Below, one piece after another: positions 1 through 6,309 of a stretch of 7,513 bases of DNA. A program made the translations under genes and the position numbers. The stretch is taken from NCBI GenBank assembly GCA_036525535.1, contig DATDAH010000056.1:1-7513 (forward strand), given 5' to 3'. The number at the start of each line of letters is the position of its first letter. The first letter of the stretch is position 1. This DNA comes from DATDAH01 sp036525535 (GTDB lineage Bacteria > Actinomycetota > Acidimicrobiia > Acidimicrobiales > DATDAH01). Below the pieces are notes generated by a model, which worked only from the letters and a program-made list of their open reading frames with translations, searched no databases and had not been told where the DNA came from.

Positions 1-1367
1 GCCTCCACCTCCTCCACGTAGACCTTCTCGCCCCCGGTGTTCACGACCATCGAGTCCCGCCCGAGCATCCGGATGCTGCCGTCGGCCAGGCACTGGGCCC
101 GGTCACCGGGGATGGCCACCCGCTCGCCGCCGATGATCGGGAACGTGGCCTCAGTGCCCTCGGGATCGCCGAGGTAGCCGAGCGGCACGCGGCCCCGGCG
201 GGCGGTCCATCCGACCTCCTCCTCACCAGGCTCGAGCACGCGCGTGCGGTCGGCGCTGACCACCGTGGCTCCCAGGCCCGGGCTGAAGCCCTCGGGCTGC
301 GCCGACCGGGTCCGGGCCCCGAAGGCCATGCCCCCCGTCTCCGACGCCCCGTACCCGTCCACGATGGTGAGGTCGGGTACCAGCTCGAGCAGGGCCTCCT
401 TCAGGTGGTCGCTGGTCGCCGCGCCCCCCGTGCCGATCATGACCAGCGAGCTGACGTCGTACCGACCCGTGCGCAGCTCGTCCACCAGGGGACGGAGGTA
501 GGCGTCGCCGACGATCGACATCATGAAGGCCCGCTCGCGCTGGATCAGCGCGAGGACCACGCCGGGGTCGAAGGGCCGAGAGTCGTCGTGGACCAGGACG
601 GTGCACCCACGGTGGAGGCCCGAGTAGGCCGTCCACTGCGCGGCGGCGTGCATGAGGGGCGGGACGGCGTACCACGGCCCCATGGCGCCGGCCGCGGCCT
701 CGGCCCCGATCGACTCGGCGGTGGCCCCCTCGACCCCCGCCATCGCCGAGACGTAGATGTCCGCCTGGCGCCACAGCACGGCCTTCGGCCGGCCGGTGGT
801 CCCACCGGTGCAGACCAGGCAGAGGTCGTCGGGCGATGGTTCCGGGAGGTCGAGGAGTGGCGTCGCCACTGCGGCCTCGAAGCCGGTGCTGCCCGGTAGG
901 GGCTCGACCCCGGAGCCGTCGTCGACGTCGATCAGCAGGAGCTCGGTCGCGCCCACGGCCTCGGCCAGCAGCGGCCCGTAGCGCCGGTGGTACACGGCGG
1001 CCCGGGACCCGACGTCGGTGAGCAGGGCGCCCAGCTCGGTGGCGCGGTAGTGCTGGTTCACGTTGAACGGCACCGCCCGGGCCCGGTAGACGCCCAGCAT
1101 CGCCTCGATGTACTCGGTGCCGTTGTGCAGGATCAGGGCGACGGGGTCCTGCCCGCACTCCCAGCGCTCGAGCTCGGACCGCCCGCGGCGCAGGCCGATC
1201 CCCTGTCCCACCAGGAACGACGCCAGCCCCCGGGAACGCTCCCGCACCTCGCCGAAGGTCCGTCGGACCTCGCCGCAGACCAGCATCTCCCGATCAGGCA
1301 CCGCCGCGGCGACGACATCGTGCACCGCGGCGAGGGCCCACTCCCCCTCTGACGACCTGTGAGACAT
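1..1367 (-). CDS. Acyl-CoA synthetase (AMP-forming, FadD19-like clade), C-terminus cut by window edge
   Basis: This ATP-dependent ligase would activate a carboxylic acid to its CoA thioester through an acyl-AMP, in the cytosol. The frame is open from the ATG at 1367 to base 3 (455 codons) and runs off the window. Adenylate-forming family motifs are in order: the phosphate loop TGGTTGRPKA at residues 187-196, YGASETGG at 339-346, the GDR aspartate at 422, and GRDSMVVNTGGEKVYVEEVE at 436-455. The missing part is roughly the last 75-95 residues, including the mobile C-terminal domain with its catalytic lysine. The WRQADIY after the P-loop and the NTGGEKVY stretch recall mycobacterial FadD19, which activates C24-branched sterol side chains. 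Residues 60-75 carry a clade-specific insertion, so this may be a sister group rather than an orthologue. It lies 17 bases after the crotonase gene and is third in that operon. No clear Shine-Dalgarno is seen. Family is certain; substrate is inferred. Confidence 0.9.
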   Translation of the reverse strand, partial: MSHRSSEGEWALAAVHDVVAAAVPDREMLVCGEVRRTFGEVRERSRGLASFLVGQGIGLRRGRSELERWECGQDPVALILHNGTEYIEAMLGVYRARAVPFNVNQHYRATELGALLTDVGSRAAVYHRRYGPLLAEAVGATELLLIDVDDGSGVEPLPGSTGFEAAVATPLLDLPEPSPDDLCLVCTGGTTGRPKAVLWRQADIYVSAMAGVEGATAESIGAEAAAGAMGPWYAVPPLMHAAAQWTAYSGLHRGCTVLVHDDSRPFDPGVVLALIQRERAFMMSIVGDAYLRPLVDELRTGRYDVSSLVMIGTGGAATSDHLKEALLELVPDLTIVDGYGASETGGMAFGARTRSAQPEGFSPGLGATVVSADRTRVLEPGEEEVGWTARRGRVPLGYLGDPEGTEATFPIIGGERVAIPGDRAQCLADGSIRMLGRDSMVVNTGGEKVYVEEVE

Positions 1368-1384
1368 CTAGAGCTTTTGGCTGC

Positions 1385-2206
1385 TCACCGCAGCTGCCAG
1401 TCGACCCGCTGGCCGGACGCGAAGCGGTCCTGACCAGCCTTGAACGCGGCGGCGTCGGAGCCGATGCGGGTGAAGAGGTTGGCCAGGCCGACGGCCTGCG
1501 TGCGGGGGACCTCATGGGCGGTCCAGAGCGCCCGCATGGTCCCCTGGATGACCAGGGCCGGCGAGTCGGCGATCACCCGCGCCACCCAGCCGGCGCGCTC
1601 GAGCAGATCATCCCGGGACACGACCTCGGTGACCAGGCCGATCTCGCGGGCCCGTTCCGCGGACATCCGCTCGTGGGCCCCGAGGAGCGACATGCGCATG
1701 ACCTCGGGCAGCGGCATCTTCGAGAGCATCTCGATGGGCTCGAACGCGGCCGTCATCCCGTAGGTCACGTGGGGATCGAAGAAGGTGGCGTCGTCGCTGG
1801 CGATGATGAACTCGGTCTGGCCGAGCATGTAGAACGCGCCCCCGCAGGCCATGCCCTGCACGGCGGCGATCACCGGCTTCCAGAGGTCGCGGCTCTTGGG
1901 GCCGATGTCCCGGCCGGGGTCGTCGTACATCCATGGCGTCGGGTAGTCCGGGTAGTCCCCCGCGGCCATCGAGTCGGTGTTCTCCTCGGAGACGGCCTCG
2001 CCCCGGTCGATGCCGGTGCAGAAGGAGTGGCCCTCGCCGGTGAGGACCACGCAGCGGACGTCGTCGTCGTAGCGGAAGGCCGTCCACAGCTCCGCCAGCT
2101 CGTCCTGCATCTGCTTGTTGACGGCGTTGCGGACGTCCGGCCGGTTGAGTGACACCCACGCCACACCGTCGTCCTTGCGCACCAACAGGGTCTCGTGCTC
2201 GGCCAT
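1385..2206 (-). CDS. Enoyl-CoA hydratase/isomerase (crotonase) family protein with atypical active site
   Basis: A 273-residue crotonase-fold protein, normal in length for the family, whose members act on CoA thioesters. The N-terminal strand ends in SLNRPDVRNAVN (19-30). The first oxyanion-hole segment is GHSFCTGID (59-67) and the second is GMACGGAFY (118-126). The C-terminal part has the usual GLVTEVV (190-196) and the helical trimerisation region. The two glutamates that catalyse hydration in classical enoyl-CoA hydratases (GGGCE and QPE in rat mitochondrial ECH) appear as GGAFY (Y126 by my alignment) and DPH (H146). Simple hydratase activity is therefore doubtful; isomerase, hydrolase, C-C lyase or another crotonase chemistry is possible. 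The gene starts 10 bases after the P450 stop and ends 17 bases before the acyl-CoA synthetase, so it is co-transcribed and probably acts in the same pathway. It is not closely similar to my recollection of EchA19. Confidence 0.9.
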   Translation of the reverse strand: MAEHETLLVRKDDGVAWVSLNRPDVRNAVNKQMQDELAELWTAFRYDDDVRCVVLTGEGHSFCTGIDRGEAVSEENTDSMAAGDYPDYPTPWMYDDPGRDIGPKSRDLWKPVIAAVQGMACGGAFYMLGQTEFIIASDDATFFDPHVTYGMTAAFEPIEMLSKMPLPEVMRMSLLGAHERMSAERAREIGLVTEVVSRDDLLERAGWVARVIADSPALVIQGTMRALWTAHEVPRTQAVGLANLFTRIGSDAAAFKAGQDRFASGQRVDWQLR

Positions 2207-2216
2207 GGCCGGAAAC

Positions 2217-3395
2217 TTAGGTCGCGCTCCTCGGGGTGAACCGCACCGGCATGGCCTCCAGCCCGCAGATGAAGTTGGACGGTCGGTAGGGCAGGGGCTC
2301 GTCGCCGGCCAGCTCGAGGTCGGGCAGACGGGTCAACAGCTCGCGGAACATGACCCGCAGCTCCAAGCGGGCCAGTGACGCCCCGAGGCAGAAGTGGGGG
2401 CCGAAGCCGAAGGCGAGGTGGGGGTTCGGGTCCCGCGTCAGGTCCAGTTCGTCGGCCCGGTCGAACACCTCCTCGTCGCGGTTGGCCGACGGGTAGAAGA
2501 GCATGACTTGGTCGCCCTCGTGGAGGTGCCGGCCCCGCAGCTCGAGGTCGGTGGTCACCGTTCGGGCCATGTTCTTGATCGGGGACACCCAGCGCAGCAG
2601 CTCCTCCACGGCGACGGGCAGCCGGTCGAGGTCGTCGACCAACGCGGCCCGCTGGTCGGGATGCTCGAGGAGGGCGAGGAGGCCGCCCGTGATCACGTGA
2701 CGGGACGTCTCGTCGCCGCCGATCAGCAGCAAGAGCGTCTCCTGCACGATCGACTCGTCGTCGAGGCGATCGCCGTCGATCTCGGCGGCGCAGAGGATGC
2801 TGATGAGGTCGTCGCGGGGAGCGGCCCGCCGATCGGCGATGACGCCCAGCTGCAGCTCGCGGAACCCGAGCATCGCCCTCAGGCCGGCGTCGGCCACACC
2901 GGAGGGTGGGTCGAGCGTGGTGGCCCGGATCATGTCGTCGGACCATGCCAGGAGGTCGTCGTAGTGCTCCTCCTCGAAGCCGAGCAGCTCGGCGATGACC
3001 AACAGCGGCAGCGGTGCGGCGATGTCCCACACCGCGTCCGCCGTCCCCGCCTCGCAGACCCGGTTCACGATGCGCCGACACAACCCGGCGACCGTCGGCT
3101 CCAGCTCGCCGATGCGGCGGGGGGTGAATCCCCGGTTCACCAGCGAGCGGCGGCGCTGGTGATCGGGATCATCCATCGAGATCATCATCGGGAGCGGGTC
3201 GCCGTGGGGCCGGGGCGCCCGCCGGCTGGAGAACCTCTTCGGGTCCTTCTCGATGGCCAGCACGTCGTCGTACCGGGCGATCCCCCAGACGTCCGCGACC
3301 TCGTCGTAGTGGACGGGCGCCTCCCGCCGCATCCACGCCCAGACCTCGTGGGGGTCCTCGGCGTACCACGTCCCGTCGAGGAGGTTGACGTCCAC
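2217..3395 (-). CDS. Cytochrome P450, CYP142-like (probable steroid side-chain monooxygenase)
   Basis: A complete 392-residue soluble bacterial P450 that would use ferredoxin-delivered electrons and O2. Landmarks: the I-helix oxygen-activation motif GGDET (226-230), the K-helix ExxR at E265-R268, and the heme loop FGFGPHFCLG (329-338) with C336 as the axial thiolate ligand. Several stretches match mycobacterial CYP142 as I remember it: PLPMMISMDDPDH (67-79), LLLLIGGDETSRH (221-233), LRWVSPIKNMARTVT (267-281), ARLELR (342-347) and NFICGLEAMPV (374-384). CYP142 oxidises the terminal methyl (C26/C27) of cholesterol or cholestenone to the alcohol and acid. The start is GTG at 3395; an in-frame TAG lies five codons upstream, so no longer N-terminus is possible. 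No Shine-Dalgarno is seen, but a TAGGGT box sits where a leaderless transcript would begin. It is first in the operon with the crotonase and acyl-CoA synthetase genes. The sterol substrate is inferred from homology, not shown. Confidence 0.93.
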   Translation of the reverse strand: MDVNLLDGTWYAEDPHEVWAWMRREAPVHYDEVADVWGIARYDDVLAIEKDPKRFSSRRAPRPHGDPLPMMISMDDPDHQRRRSLVNRGFTPRRIGELEPTVAGLCRRIVNRVCEAGTADAVWDIAAPLPLLVIAELLGFEEEHYDDLLAWSDDMIRATTLDPPSGVADAGLRAMLGFRELQLGVIADRRAAPRDDLISILCAAEIDGDRLDDESIVQETLLLLIGGDETSRHVITGGLLALLEHPDQRAALVDDLDRLPVAVEELLRWVSPIKNMARTVTTDLELRGRHLHEGDQVMLFYPSANRDEEVFDRADELDLTRDPNPHLAFGFGPHFCLGASLARLELRVMFRELLTRLPDLELAGDEPLPYRPSNFICGLEAMPVRFTPRSAT

Positions 3396-3402
3396 GGTCG
3401 GG

Positions 3403-3430
3403 ACCCTAGTCAGGGTGAATCCCTCTAGAT
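3403..3430 (-). promoter_or_regulatory. Putative leaderless promoter and TCTAGA site of the CYP142-like operon
   Basis: On the minus strand, TAGGGT at 3408-3403 fits a TAnnnT -10 hexamer. Counting it as -12 to -7 places +1 at 3396, one base before the GTG start, so the transcript would be essentially leaderless. No TTGACA-like -35 is seen; instead a TCTAGA palindrome (3424-3429) covers that region. The -10 box is itself one arm of an ACCCT-AGTC-AGGGT dyad (3403-3416), which could bind a regulator. This is sequence inference only; no start site is proven. Confidence 0.4.
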
Positions 3431-3443
3431 GATTCGACTATCC
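3424..3443 (+). promoter_or_regulatory. Possible promoter of the amidohydrolase gene
   Basis: TATCCT at 3438-3443 matches the -10 consensus at four of six positions and would give a start near 3450, leaving a leader of about 33 bases that contains the ribosome binding site. No convincing -35 is visible. The TCTAGA palindrome (3424-3429) shared with the divergent P450 promoter lies just upstream, so one regulator could control both directions. Weak evidence. Confidence 0.25.
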
Positions 3444-3471
3444 TCGACGAGAGCCGGACGACCATGAGCAC

Positions 3472-3477
3472 GGGAGG
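3472..3477 (+). promoter_or_regulatory. Shine-Dalgarno of the amidohydrolase
   Basis: GGGAGG, five bases before the ATG at 3483, is a strong ribosome binding site. It decides this start over the ATG at 3464, which is out of frame and leads only to a short non-homologous reading frame. Confidence 0.75.
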
Positions 3478-3482
3478 CCCCG

Positions 3483-4661
3483 ATGACCGTCGCTTCGGAC
3501 TTTCCCGTCTACGACGCCGACAACCACCTCTACGAGGCCGAAGACGCGTTCACCCGCCACCTCCCGGCGACCCATGCCGACCTGTTCCGGTTCGTGGAGA
3601 TCAAGGGCCGCAAGAAGCTGGTGGTCCGCAACGTGATCACCGAGTTCATCCCGAACCCCACCTTCGAGGTGGTCGCCCCACCCGGGTCGCACATGGCCTT
3701 CTACGCCGGTGACAACCCGGACGGGAAGTCGCTGCGCGAGCTCACCGGAGATCCGATCCGCTGCCTGCCCGCCTTCCGCCAACCGGCACCCCGGCTGGAG
3801 CTGCTCGACGAGCAGGGCATCCAGGCCTCGCTGATGTTCCCGACGCTCGCCAGCCTCATCGAGGAGCGGCTCCTCGACGACCCGGCGCTGACCCAGCTCG
3901 CCCTCCGCGCCTTCAACGAGTGGCTGCACGACGAATGGCGGTACGACTACGAGGGGCGGATCTTCGCCACGCCCGTCGTCAACCCGTGCCTTCTCGACGA
4001 GGGCATCGCCGAGCTGGAGCGCCTGATCGACCGGGGGGCCCGGGCCGTCCTGCTACGACCGGCGCCGGTCAGCGGACTGCGGGGCACCCGCTCGCCGTTC
4101 CTCCCTGAGTTCGACCCGTTCTGGGCCCGCGTCCAGGAGGCCGGCCTGCTCGTCGCCCTCCACGCCTCGGACAGCGGTTACCAGCAATACCTGAACAGCT
4201 GGGAGGGCACCGAGGGTGAGTACGTCGCGTTCCGCCCGCAGAACTTCGTCGCCGTGGCCGACGACGGGCGCTCCATCCAGGACGCGCTGGCCTCGGCGAT
4301 CTGCCACGGGATGCTGAGCCGCTTTCCCGGGGTCCGCCTCATGAGCGTGGAGAACGGCGGCAGTTGGGTCGGTCACCTCCTGCGCAACCTCGACCACGCC
4401 TACGCCAAGATGCCCAACGAGTTCCCCGAGCACCCTCGAGACGTCTTCGCCCGCAACGTGTGGGTGAACCCCTTCTGGGAGGACTCGGTCGTCGGGCTCG
4501 TCGACGAGATCGGCGCCGACCGCGTCTGCTTCGGCTCGGACTACCCGCACCCCGAGGGTCTCGACGACCCCCTGGCCTGGCGCCGGGAGGTGGAGGACCT
4601 GCCCGCGGCGGACATCGAGGCGATCATGTCCGGCAACCTGAAGGGCCTCCTCGCCGCGTAG
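3483..4661 (+). CDS. Amidohydrolase_2 (PF04909-type) family metal-dependent hydrolase or decarboxylase
   Basis: A 392-residue TIM-barrel protein of the amidohydrolase_2 group, whose members hydrolyse or decarboxylate small acids and ring-cleavage products. The N-terminal strand carries DADNHLYE (11-18), where the usual HxH metal motif reads D13-x-H15. Strand 5 has ALHASD (225-230) with H227, and the C-terminal FGSDYPHPEG (350-359) supplies the conserved D353. The histidine often seen on strand 6 is replaced by ENGGSW (290-295), a pattern I recall in actinobacterial members of unknown function. These changes suggest a single-metal or altered site, not a broken gene: the length is full and no frameshift is seen. 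It is transcribed alone, divergent from the CYP142-like operon and convergent on the thiolase gene. The substrate is unknown; a steroid-ring or side-chain intermediate is only a guess from context. Confidence 0.88.
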   Translation: MTVASDFPVYDADNHLYEAEDAFTRHLPATHADLFRFVEIKGRKKLVVRNVITEFIPNPTFEVVAPPGSHMAFYAGDNPDGKSLRELTGDPIRCLPAFRQPAPRLELLDEQGIQASLMFPTLASLIEERLLDDPALTQLALRAFNEWLHDEWRYDYEGRIFATPVVNPCLLDEGIAELERLIDRGARAVLLRPAPVSGLRGTRSPFLPEFDPFWARVQEAGLLVALHASDSGYQQYLNSWEGTEGEYVAFRPQNFVAVADDGRSIQDALASAICHGMLSRFPGVRLMSVENGGSWVGHLLRNLDHAYAKMPNEFPEHPRDVFARNVWVNPFWEDSVVGLVDEIGADRVCFGSDYPHPEGLDDPLAWRREVEDLPAADIEAIMSGNLKGLLAA

Positions 4662-4666
4662 CGGCG
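4652..4666. terminator. Short GC hairpin over the amidohydrolase stop codon, possible bidirectional terminator
   Basis: CGCCGC (4652-4657) and GCGGCG (4661-4666) form a six-base-pair stem with a three-base loop spanning the TAG stop (4659-4661), between two convergent genes whose ends are 16 bases apart. There is no U-tract on either strand, and in GC-rich DNA such dyads arise easily by chance, so this is a weak call. Confidence 0.2.
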
Positions 4667-4677
4667 GCGGCCCGGCT

Positions 4678-5823
4678 TCAGCGGGAGAGGATCGTCACGG
4701 CTGCCGTGCCGGGAGCGCCATAGACCTGGGCGTAGCCGACCCTCGGCTCACCCGCCACCTGCCGCTCGCCGGCCTGGCCCTTGAGCTGGAGGACCAGCTC
4801 GTTGATCTGGCGAAGGCCGGACGCGCCGATCGGCTCACCGTTGGCGATGAGGCCGCCGTCGGTGTTGACCGGCATCGGCCCGTCGATCTCGGTGGCGCCG
4901 TCGGCGATGAGCTTCTCCTGCTCCCCGTCGGCGCAGAACCCGTTCTCGGCCATGTGGATGACCTCGGCGCCGGCGTCGGTGTCCTGGAGCTGGATCACGT
5001 CGACGTCCTCGGGACCGACCCCGGCCTCCTCGTAAGCGGCCCGGGACGCGTACACGGTGGGGGCGACGTCCTCGTCGACGGCGGCCCAGGTGGTGTTCAC
5101 CTCGTAGGCGCCGTAGTTCCGGGTGCGGATCGCCGTCGCCTTCACGTAGACGGGGGCCTCGGTGTAGCGGGACGCGAGGTCGGCCCGGCACAGCACGACG
5201 GCTGCGGCCCCCTCGTCCGGGGCGCAGAACATGTACTGGGTCAGCGGGTGGTTGAGCACCGGGGCGGCGAGGATGTCCTCCACGGCCATCGGCGAGCGCC
5301 GAAACGCGTTCGGGTTGTGCACGCCGTTGCGGAAGTTCTTCGCCGCCACCCGGGCCAGGGTCTCGGTCGAGATGCCGTGATCGTGCATGTAGCGGTTGAT
5401 CTTCATCCCGAAGAACTTGGTGGTGACGAACTGGCCGTTGTCGCCGTACCACCTCGGGACGTTGGTGAGGCCGGGGTCGGCCTTGAACGAGCCCCGGGCG
5501 TGCTTGTCCATGCCGACGGCCACGGCGACGTCGGCGACGCCCGCGACGATGGCGTTGGCGGCCTGCTGGATCGTGGCGGCCCCGGTGGCACAGGCGTTGA
5601 ACACGTTCATGAACGGGATGCCGGTGAGGCCGAGGAGGCCGGTGAGCGGGTCGGTCTGGGCGACCTCCCAGCTCCCGCCGAACGCACACCCGACGTCCTT
5701 CCACTCGACCCCGGCGTCGGCCAGGGCCAGCGCGACGGCATCGGCTCCCATCTCGAACGCCGTCTTGTCACCGAACCGCCCGAACGGGTGGAGGCCGACC
5801 CCGATGATGGCGACGTCGTTCAT
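4678..5823 (-). CDS. Ltp/SCP-x-type thiolase superfamily protein (thiolase or retro-aldolase)
   Basis: A 381-residue thiolase-fold protein of the lipid-transfer-protein (Ltp) group, which makes or breaks C-C bonds in acyl-CoA thioesters. The N-terminus DVAIIGVGLHPFGRF (3-17) and the nucleophile loop NACATGAA (76-83, C78) are typical. The other catalytic sites differ from human SCP-x as I recall it: HDCF reads QDTD (280-283), GHP reads GEP (329-331), and the C-terminal segment is QVYGAPG (366-372) without a cysteine. The actinobacterial steroid aldolase Ltp2-ChsH2(DUF35) sets a precedent for a repurposed thiolase site that uses tyrosines. The ATG at 5823 is preferred over one 12 codons upstream because GAGGAG lies six bases before it and the thiolase-like sequence begins there. 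The DUF35 gene ends 10 bases upstream, so the two likely form one complex. The reaction, thiolysis or retro-aldol, is unresolved. Confidence 0.9.
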   Translation of the reverse strand: MNDVAIIGVGLHPFGRFGDKTAFEMGADAVALALADAGVEWKDVGCAFGGSWEVAQTDPLTGLLGLTGIPFMNVFNACATGAATIQQAANAIVAGVADVAVAVGMDKHARGSFKADPGLTNVPRWYGDNGQFVTTKFFGMKINRYMHDHGISTETLARVAAKNFRNGVHNPNAFRRSPMAVEDILAAPVLNHPLTQYMFCAPDEGAAAVVLCRADLASRYTEAPVYVKATAIRTRNYGAYEVNTTWAAVDEDVAPTVYASRAAYEEAGVGPEDVDVIQLQDTDAGAEVIHMAENGFCADGEQEKLIADGATEIDGPMPVNTDGGLIANGEPIGASGLRQINELVLQLKGQAGERQVAGEPRVGYAQVYGAPGTAAVTILSR

Positions 5824-5829
5824 CTCCGA

Positions 5830-5835
5830 CTCCTC
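5830..5835 (-). promoter_or_regulatory. Shine-Dalgarno of the thiolase gene, overlapping the DUF35 stop
   Basis: GAGGAG on the minus strand (5835-5830), six bases before ATG 5823, overlaps the TGA stop of the DUF35 gene (5836-5834). This close arrangement suggests coupled translation of the two subunits, and it supports the shorter thiolase start. Confidence 0.75.
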
Positions 5836-6268
5836 AGTTGCCCGCGGCCACGCCGGCAACCGGCGCGAAGGCGAAGGTCATGATCTCGTCCCCGTCGTCG
5901 TCGACGTAGAACGGGACGATGGCCAGCTCGACGTCCATGCCGAACTCAAGCTTGGCCGGGTCGCTCTCGGTCAGCCGCGACTCGACCCGAACCACGTCGC
6001 CCAGCTGCACGAGGCCCACGCCGAAGGGCTCGAACGACGCTCCCGTCGGGTCACCGGCGTAGGGCAGCACCGGAGGGAACCCCTGGGTCGTCCACGACAC
6101 CAACGTCCCCTGCCGGGGCAGCGGCAGCTCCGACATCGCCGTGTGGCCGCAGCGCGGACAGCGGGACTGGGTGGGGAACGTCGTCGCCCCGCAGTCGTCG
6201 CACCGGCCGCCGATCAGCTGAGGCTGCTCGTCGGGCCAGGTGAAGACATCGGCGATGGGCTTCTGCAT
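5834..6268 (-). CDS. DUF35 zinc-ribbon/OB-fold acyl-CoA-binding protein, partner of the Ltp thiolase
   Basis: A 144-residue protein with the two-part DUF35 layout: a rubredoxin-like zinc ribbon with C23, C26, C37 and C40 (CDDCG and CPRCG), followed by a beta-rich OB-fold from about residue 50 to 135. In known cases (ChsH2 with Ltp2, BbsA with BbsB) such proteins bind the CoA substrate and form an obligate complex with an Ltp-type thiolase homologue. Here the gene is 10 bases upstream of exactly such a homologue. The start is the ATG at 6268; upstream there is only a weak AGTAGG eight bases away, and a TAGGCT box is positioned for leaderless transcription. It is the first gene after the GntR regulator across a 40-base gap. 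The similar gene order in the mycobacterial Rv3521-Rv3522 region is recalled, not checked. Confidence 0.88.
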   Translation of the reverse strand: MQKPIADVFTWPDEQPQLIGGRCDDCGATTFPTQSRCPRCGHTAMSELPLPRQGTLVSWTTQGFPPVLPYAGDPTGASFEPFGVGLVQLGDVVRVESRLTESDPAKLEFGMDVELAIVPFYVDDDGDEIMTFAFAPVAGVAAGN

Positions 6269-6274
6269 GGCGCA

Positions 6275-6303
6275 AGCCTACTTTCGTCAAACGTCTAGAG
6301 GTT
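6275..6303 (-). promoter_or_regulatory. Putative leaderless promoter and TCTAGA operator of the DUF35-thiolase pair
   Basis: On the minus strand, TAGGCT at 6280-6275 fits a TAnnnT -10 box and places +1 on the A of the ATG at 6268. The -35 zone is covered by a 14-base near-palindrome, AACGTCTAGAGGTT (6290-6303), symmetric in all but one base pair (the fourth and eleventh positions). It lies directly after the GntR gene, so autoregulation or control of the downstream pair by that protein is plausible. The operator role is inference. Confidence 0.42.
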
Positions 6304-6309
6304 AAAGGC

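Noticed and set aside
2413..2432. Exact 20-base match to 7258-7277
   Set aside because: Both copies encode the same conserved DPNPHLAF peptide before the heme loop of two P450s, so this is paralogy plus shared codon bias, not a mobile or regulatory repeat.
1870..3081. 403-codon minus-strand frame overlapping the P450 and crotonase genes
   Set aside because: It is a shifted frame of two well-supported genes, rich in Arg/Pro/Ala and without recognisable domains. There is no sign of a frameshift in either real gene.
2394..3428. Long plus-strand open frame of 344 codons opposite the CYP142-like P450
   Set aside because: It lies wholly antisense to a clear P450, has low-complexity Val/Gly/Arg-rich sequence with no family motifs, and is the usual GC-rich shadow frame.
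5824..5859. Upstream in-frame ATG of the thiolase gene at 5859
   Set aside because: The extra 12 residues have no thiolase similarity and would overlap the end of the DUF35 gene. A strong GAGGAG site points to the ATG at 5823.
4954..5883. 309-codon plus-strand frame opposite the thiolase gene
   Set aside because: Antisense shadow of a conserved thiolase; the composition is that of a complement frame (Val/Gly/Asp/His-rich).
6290..6303. KstR operator at the DUF35 promoter
   Set aside because: The AAC and GTT half-sites are eight bases apart, not two as in the KstR consensus, and the outer TAGA/TCTA arms are absent.
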